NCBI GenBank assembly: GCA_001574975.1
Contig: KQ965753.1
Span: 372,001 to 436,000 of the forward strand
Source of the DNA: Gonapodya prolifera JEL478
Taxonomy: Eukaryota; Monoblepharomycota; Monoblepharidomycetes; Monoblepharidales; Gonapodyaceae
Direction: 5' to 3'
Length of the DNA stretch: 64,000 nucleotides
Made by a program: the position numbers and the translations under genes. Under the pieces are notes generated by a model, which saw only the letters and a list, made by a program, of their open reading frames with translations, did no database searches and had not been told where the DNA came from. Below, one piece after another: positions 57,386-64,000 of the stretch. Position 1 is the stretch's first letter; every line of letters begins with the position of its first letter.

Positions 57386-59082
57386 TCAAATTTTCAAAAC
57401 CTCATTCAAACGCCGCTCTTCATCCCACTTGACAAACGCATAAGTGATCCCCTCCAACCCCTCACCATCCAAGCACCAGGTCAGATCTACCTCAACACCA
57501 ACCCGATGGTCCACGACACGGCTTCGCTGCCAGTTGAGTGTGGACTTTCTCGCCCCTGCCGCCACCTCCCTCCATGCTCTTCCGCGCCGAACTTCTCTCA
57601 TCTTCCGCTTTAGAGCGGTCCTTGCGCTGGGAGCGTTCGTCGGCGATGTACACGTGATACGGACAGCACTGTCGGTGGTGTTGACAGACTGTCCCCCGGC
57701 TCCCGATGCTCGCATAGTTTCTATTCGGAGCGAAGGCGTGGGAATGGAAATGGAAACCTTGGCAACAAACGTAACAAGGGTTAGTTCAAGTATTTTGTCG
57801 AGGTTGACGGCAGCATATGCTCACTTCCTCCGGTTCCGAAACAACAGCGACAGTTACCGTACTTGTGTGCACTCTGCCGTCAGTTTCAGTCTCTGGGACA
57901 GATTGCACACGATGCACCCCGGCTTCGCCTTTGAGCCAACGGAAAGCTTCTGTACCCGAAACTGATGCTAGAGCTTCCTGTCGACACACCAAATCGCGTG
58001 AAAAGAGCCCTACGCTCGGATATTCACGCCATTGGTCATTTATAGTCTATGACTCTCACTTTCAGCCCTTTGTCGCCTGGGGATGTGGAAAGAACCTCGA
58101 ATCGTCAACCTTGGAGCACTGCGTATCGCTCATACATGCGCAATATATCCGTCACAAAGAGCGCAGCTTCGTCTCCACCCGTGCCTGCGCGAATACGAGT
58201 TATTTGTGACAGTGATTTGAAATTTGCATTTCGTTGACTCACCGGCTCGAATCTCGAGAATGACTCCACCAGAGTCCGCTTCATCCTTAAGAATAAGGGC
58301 TCGCATGATTTCTTGTTGCTTCTCCAAGGTACGAGTCTCAATGGCACGTGCGTCTTCTTCGGCAAGCTTGCGAAGGGAGGCGTCTGAGTCTGAGAGAAGC
58401 TCTGATATGTAACGGTAATCGAGGTCCTGGGAAATTCACAGGAAGAGATCGCTTCAGTCCGGTAAGGACGATCAAGTTGGCATATGTGCGTGGAGGTCTT
58501 TCCACAACGTTGCGACGTGCTCCAGAGATGAAAGACGCTTGTTGATGGAGGTAAGTTCCTCCGATAAGAGCGACTCCGACTGTAATCCCATTACAAAAGT
58601 TTGGTGTGACATACATAGTACCGTACAGTGACAGTAATGAAATGTCCAATGATTGCATACCTCTGCGTTGGGATTAATCAATAGTCCATCGTACTCGGAA
58701 ACCATCACGTAAACCCTTTTATCCACAGTTTTGGTCCATAATTGCCTTCTGTTGCTGTTTCCCACTGTAGATCCGAATACCACAGACCCGATCGCTCGAC
58801 CATTTCTTCGAAAATGGGTATAACCAATCAAGTAGGTCGAGGAGAAAGTAAAAGCCGTGCACACTCCGACGCAAGCCTGTCCGAAATCTGAAATCCCGTT
58901 GATCCAAGCGAGAAGGATGTGGGCGGGGACGCACAGAAAAAAGCACGTTTCTCCTTCCCATGGTGATTCATTACTGCACCGGGTGCAAAGGAGAGTGGTG
59001 TTCCATGTCGAATGTAGTAGCTCGGCCTCGGATGTCTCAAAGTGGACAGCAATTCAGCGGGCAACGTCCGAAACGATTGCAT
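57386..59082 (-). pseudogene. Mitochondrial peptide chain release factor 1, with lesions
   Basis: Class I release factor that ends mitochondrial translation. It starts MQSFRTLPAELLSTLRHPRP (ATG at 59082), a mitochondrial presequence. Then [90 protein letters not shown] and the catalytic loop SGAGGQSVNTTDSAVRIT (GGQ present). Three oddities follow. A TGA stands where Trp is expected after ERYAVLQG. The segment after VRIT is shortened and moves to another frame (YIADERSQRKDRSKAEDE). The frame returns at NWQRSRVVDHRVG. It is either a decayed gene or a good gene in a poor stretch of assembly. A mitochondrial fungus should need this gene, which favours the second or a second copy elsewhere. Confidence 0.75.
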
Positions 59083-59169
59083 CGTCCGTTTTGAGAATAT
59101 TGACCACAGTCCACATCTTGAAGAGAACACACATTTCAACTTCACAGTGCTTTCCAAAGTAGCTGATTG

Positions 59170-60361
59170 ATGCGAGATGGAATTCTATCTATCAAAACCG
59201 ATAGTGGGGCGGTGCCCTAGAGCTCACCCGTAGCGAGCTGATATTGTAATTCACGTTCAGACGTGAATTAGTTGAGGATCGCGAAGTATGGAATTCTTCT
59301 TACTAAATTACATTGAAGACTTTTCAAGGAATTTACATGCGTTCTCTGATAAGTTTTGAGAGAGTAAATGAAAAGGCATTGATGCTCCTTTTGATCCACT
59401 GTACGTGAAACTGGAGATGGGAAACGCATTTCAAGTCTCCATCCTGATACTCAGCATTAAATAATTGAACAGCGGGTGCTTGCACGGTCGGCGTACTTGA
59501 AAACGTCCTGCAGCGAACGAAATCCCAAGTACTGCTTGAATTACTGACTTGCCGTACTATTGCTTGTCTCGTGAAACTTATCCGCGCCATACAAAACAAA
59601 GTCCGATGTGACAATTCAAGTTTTCATTGTCAACGTGCTTGCATTCGGGGCAAAAGAGATGAGGTTACTTTGATAGTCAACATCCAAACGCGAATGTTGT
59701 GGTCGTGGAGCGACGCTCAAGAGGTGCCATTTCCGTTTCATTGCGTCATTTGATTCGAAGTTCCATTGCCGAGATGAAAAAGCAGTTCAATTAGAATTCG
59801 TCATGGAAGGAGTTGCCTCACACGGTTCAGACGGGTGTCGCCAGTCGATAGCCAAAGCGACCCTTTTTGCGAGCTGAAGAGTCGACGGCAATGGGGAATC
59901 GATGCGCTTGGAGTGACATCCCAGACTCTTTTTCCGAGCAGGGGCATTGATCCGAGTTCGAGAGCCAAAAGGGCAAATCACGCCAAAGGGTTCCATACGC
60001 TCCAATTGCAGCATTACCGGTCGTCAGTTGATGCCGAGAAATGCAGTGGTTGAAGAGCTTTTTGTTGATTTTCGGGTTGGACATTTCACCAATGTTCGCT
60101 TACACTTCCCATCCCAAACGAGAGCGGGCAGCCTTGATTGTTCGGGCGGCACCTCATATGATCCTATTGGTGCGATTGATGTGAAAAAGTTGGAGTTCGA
60201 ACGTGAATTGAAGAAGTTTTGTTTTTGAACGGACGGATTTCGGGTCCACCCTCGAACTGTGCCACAAACTCTCCTGTCCACAAGGTTTGAGTTCGCCCTC
60301 GCTCGCTACCGCTCGCTACGGGCTTCGCAATCATGCAACATTGCAATGGTTGGTTCTACAA
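59170..60361. other. Intergenic, no gene recognised
   Basis: About 1.2 kb between the release factor start and the 3' end of the EXORDIUM-LRR gene. Only short frames; no domain or repeat recognised. Confidence 0.4.
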
Positions 60362-62625
60362 CTAACACGTCTTGTCTAAGAAGCATTTGGGACCTTTGTA
60401 ACCTTTTGGGAGGCAAATGCCAGTTCCGCTCAGGTCACAGGCTCGATTCGGCCCGTTGAGTCCTCCTGGGGTCGTGCTTTGACTGTTGATAGCCGGAAAG
60501 CCAGAGCATCTCGAGTCCCAAGTTGATGAGCATCAGAAAATCATGGTTTCAAGCATTGACACTCACAGAGATCCCTTCAAATTCGGGTTATTCTGCGCCT
60601 CGAAGTTAGCCAGATGAGGGACCTTGGAGACGTCAGGTATTGTGCCGTTGAGATTGTTGTTTCCAACGCGAAGATACTGCAACTTTGGCAATGTCATCAG
60701 CGACGGTGGAATCGGACCAGAAATTCCTGGGCTGTCGCGAATTGAAATGACGTAGAGATTCTTTAAGTCACCAAGGCAAGCTGGGATTGGTCCAGTTACG
60801 TTCGACATGAACGGCATCGACAGGATTTCAAGCTTCTTCAAATTGCAAATTTCGTTGGTGATTTCGCCGGTGAGGGGATTGTCGCCGATGGCAAGAACTT
60901 CCAGTTGGGGAAAGTAGGTGCTGATCTTCTTCAGCATGGTTGACAATGGGCCTTGCAAATTCAAAGAGAGAATTTCAAGTTTCCGAATCACGCCGTTGGC
61001 ACAATCCGCAAAGCTTAAAATATGACGCGCGACCAAACTGTCAACAACAACGAGGCGTTTGAACGTTGCGATCCATGACGTACCCAGAGTTGCAACAATC
61101 ATCGCCAAGAAAAAAGCCCGGCAGAAGAGACTGCAGCTTTGCGCAATCACTGATTTCAGGCTTCAAAGCTGGACCACACAGCTGCTTGTTTGGGTCCCAA
61201 TGTTGCTGCATCAAGAACTTTCGACCATTCCACTGAGCGTTGTACCAAAATCCCGTGGGGTCCTCCTCAGTGGAACCACCGTAAGTGACTTTGTGACAAG
61301 CAAGGATGGTGAGAAAAAATCTGACGCTCCGACAGCTGTGCCTTTCTAACTCACGAATACATTGATCAGCTGTTGGAAGGTCCGCGGAATCGCTCAGTCA
61401 GTGAGGTGTCAATTACGAGTACAAGTACCCACCGTTCTCGTTTCCATCAGTTGTGTTCCAGCCTCTCGCAAGACCCTTTTGAGGATAGATAGACACAGAG
61501 AGTCCCGTGTCAGCAGCTAACAAGGGATTCGGCACACAATGAAACCACACTGTCTCACCGGGTTTGTCGCACTCTCTGCAATTTCGTGCGCGATAACACT
61601 AAGCATGGAGTCTACTCCTGGATTGCCATTTGGTGATGTGAGGTGGTTGTGCCATCCACATGCGACCATCCCGCGGATGGCACCACACGCTTTTAGGTTT
61701 CCGACCCAGCCATAGGCATAGTCTGCATAAGCAACGAGTGAGCCACGCCGGGTCCTCAGATTTTCGAGCCTACAGCTAAACGAACCTGGGAATTTGGGGT
61801 CGATCCCTGTAACTGTTCGATTGTTTTCTTGGGCGTCTTGGAAATCTGACTGTATCGAGGTGTGCCCTTTGGACCAAAATGGGAACGAAGTCGCCCTCCA
61901 CCGCATAAATCCTCGCTTGTCGCACTTACGTCCGCAATAGCCACCAGAACCGCAGTAGTCTCCCTCTGAAACGTGTTCGTCCAAGAGAACCATGTAAACT
62001 CCTCCTTCCAAATTGGCTGGAAGCCTCCCCTGAGATATGTGGTTGTAAACTAAAGAGATTGGCAATTTTTTAGTCACATCTCTTCGAGAAAAAGGAGTTT
62101 GAAGGTTTCCACTCACCTATTTTGGCGATGTCGTACTTTAACTGACCGTCAATGGACTTTCCTAATGAGTAATTGTCTGACACCGAAGGTCCCAGCGTAA
62201 CGCTGGAGGAGATGAATTTCCGGTTGGCTGGGTTTGTATCGTTGGACGTGTAATACCTTACGAGTGGCGGCATCAGGTCACATTTTCGATCAGTGGCAGA
62301 GCCGCTCACATTGTGTTTATTTTCCAGAATTCACTCGAGTGAAGCCCTCTGACAAAGTCATTGACGATGGCTTTGTCTGCATCGGGCCATTGTCCGTACC
62401 ATACTATGCAAGCACCGGTATTGTGATCAGTCGGGGAACTTTGAACTTCTTGATCACGGTTTTCGACTCACTGATATAGACAGTTAACGGTGCAGTTAAT
62501 GACCTCCGACCAGGTGTAAATGTGATGTTGTTCCTCGTAGGGTTGAGTGCTTCTGCGTCTCCCCGCCCTGCAAGGACGAACAAGCACAACGCAGCTACGA
62601 AGCCAAGAAAGGCCATGCGAGCCAT
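60362..62625 (-). CDS. Secreted EXORDIUM (phosphate-induced 1) domain protein fused to leucine-rich repeats
   Basis: The ATG at 62625 gives a signal peptide (MARMAFLGFVAALCLFVLAG). The EXORDIUM/PHI-1 domain follows over several exons: YIIWYGQWPDADKAIVNDFV, DNYSLGKSIDGQLKYDIAKI, GGVYMVLLDEHVSEGDYCG, YADYAYGWVGNLKACGAI, NPGVDSMLSVIAHEIAESAT, and WYNAQWNGRKFLMQQHWDP. Next comes LGDDCCNSGFADCANGVIRK, like a plant-type LRR N-terminal cap, and about six LRRs (LEILSMPFMSNVTGPIP, LQYLRVGNNNLNGTIP). A last exon (60482-60362) adds a Cys-rich end, ACDLSGTGICLPKGYKGPKC. The splices YI|IWYG, NS|GFADC and KGSL|QSTT all keep frame. The segment at about 61,740-61,940 and the exon near 61,300-61,440 are not fully resolved. 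Extracellular; plant EXO proteins act in growth control, with the molecular activity unknown. Confidence 0.8.
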
Positions 62626-62639
62626 TTCAATGGAGTTGT

Positions 62640-63120
62640 GGAAGACGCTGCGAAGCTTGACGGGATATAAGAAGACCTCCTTCCAGCTCAGCGAAAGGTA
62701 ACCTGCGAAACGTTTCTGACCAATCTTCAGGGTTCTCTCCAGCCCTTCCAGGGCGACTGCAGCGCTAAAACAACTTTACCTCTGCCACGTGCCAGCCCCT
62801 CGCCAAGGGTAAACTGTTTGAGCGTTTTTGCGTTTTCGCGACAAGGTAGCGCTCGTTCAGATTCCGTCGGTTCGGGCTCCCGCTGTCGCCCCCATCACGG
62901 GCAGGTCAAATCGTGGGGTGCGAAGGTTGACGAGCACGATCGCTCTCCTTCCCCAGCGAAGAGAGGATTGCGCGTGAAATAACTTGTCAGTGAATTGTGC
63001 TAATGTTACTCGCCGGCAGAATCCTCCGGATAAAAGTCTCAACGTCTCCGCTGGAATTCTTTCTTGAAGTTCCGTAAGCACATCGGAGTACATCAATTCA
63101 ATTACAATTTCATGAAAGAT
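62640..63120. other. Intergenic between EXORDIUM-LRR start and enolase end
   Basis: About 480 bp that should contain the promoter of the EXORDIUM-LRR gene. No gene seen. Confidence 0.4.
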
Positions 63121-63123
63121 GAT

Positions 63124-64000
<877 letters not shown>

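Noticed and set aside
57386-58120. Reassigned stop codon (TGA read as Trp)
   Set aside because: TGG encodes Trp at other conserved sites in the same genes, and the two TGA cases occur in genes that also have frame changes, so decay or sequence error explains them better.

Overview
The window looks like nuclear DNA of a fungus, most likely an early-diverging, chytrid-like one. This is inferred from compact GT-AG introns (mostly about 50-150 bp), intron-rich genes on both strands and the gene families present. It holds about 20 recognisable or well-supported genes and two runs of N (17,027-17,463 and about 40,361-40,387). Several otherwise clear genes need frame changes to be read, so either the assembly carries small indels or some genes are decaying. 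I saw no rRNA, tRNA, CRISPR array, transposon or virus-like element that I can support.

Layout. 1-3,420: poorly resolved hypothetical genes. 3,430-5,792 (-): plant-type L-galactono-1,4-lactone dehydrogenase. 6,174-10,872 (-): a kinesin-12-like motor with long coiled coils and a C-terminal CaaX box. 11,440-13,922 (+): a broken-looking F-box-type gene. 14,028-14,880 (-): an SDR lacking its cofactor-binding start, head to head with a small predicted membrane protein. 16,875-20,346 (-): an uncharacterised protein of about 1,056 residues with an assembly gap. 21,652-25,491 (-): an apparently undescribed modular repeat protein in which two short boxes alternate eight times. 25,811-27,086 (-): an F-box-like gene. 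27,399-35,892 (-): four tandem SDR paralogues in different states of decay, with a possible membrane-protein remnant between the third and fourth. 36,123-40,153 (-): a PPR protein. 40,266-42,798: unresolved genes. 42,720-51,490: two copies of a small PPxY-type gene form a roughly 1-kb inverted duplication around eL22, a CASTOR-type ACT protein and an ankyrin/DIL protein; a third paralogue lies at 52,229-52,654. 54,928-57,194 (+): an FCP1/SCP-type phosphatase. 57,386-59,082 (-): mitochondrial release factor 1, with lesions. 60,362-62,625 (-): a secreted EXORDIUM-domain protein fused to leucine-rich repeats and a Cys-rich tail. 63,124-64,000 (-): enolase, cut by the window end.

There is no single operon-like system. 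The strongest candidates for something undescribed are the two-box repeat protein, the EXORDIUM-LRR fusion, the plant-type ascorbate enzyme in a fungal setting, and the prenylation motif on the kinesin. The SDR array and the inverted duplication show recent local gene birth and decay.
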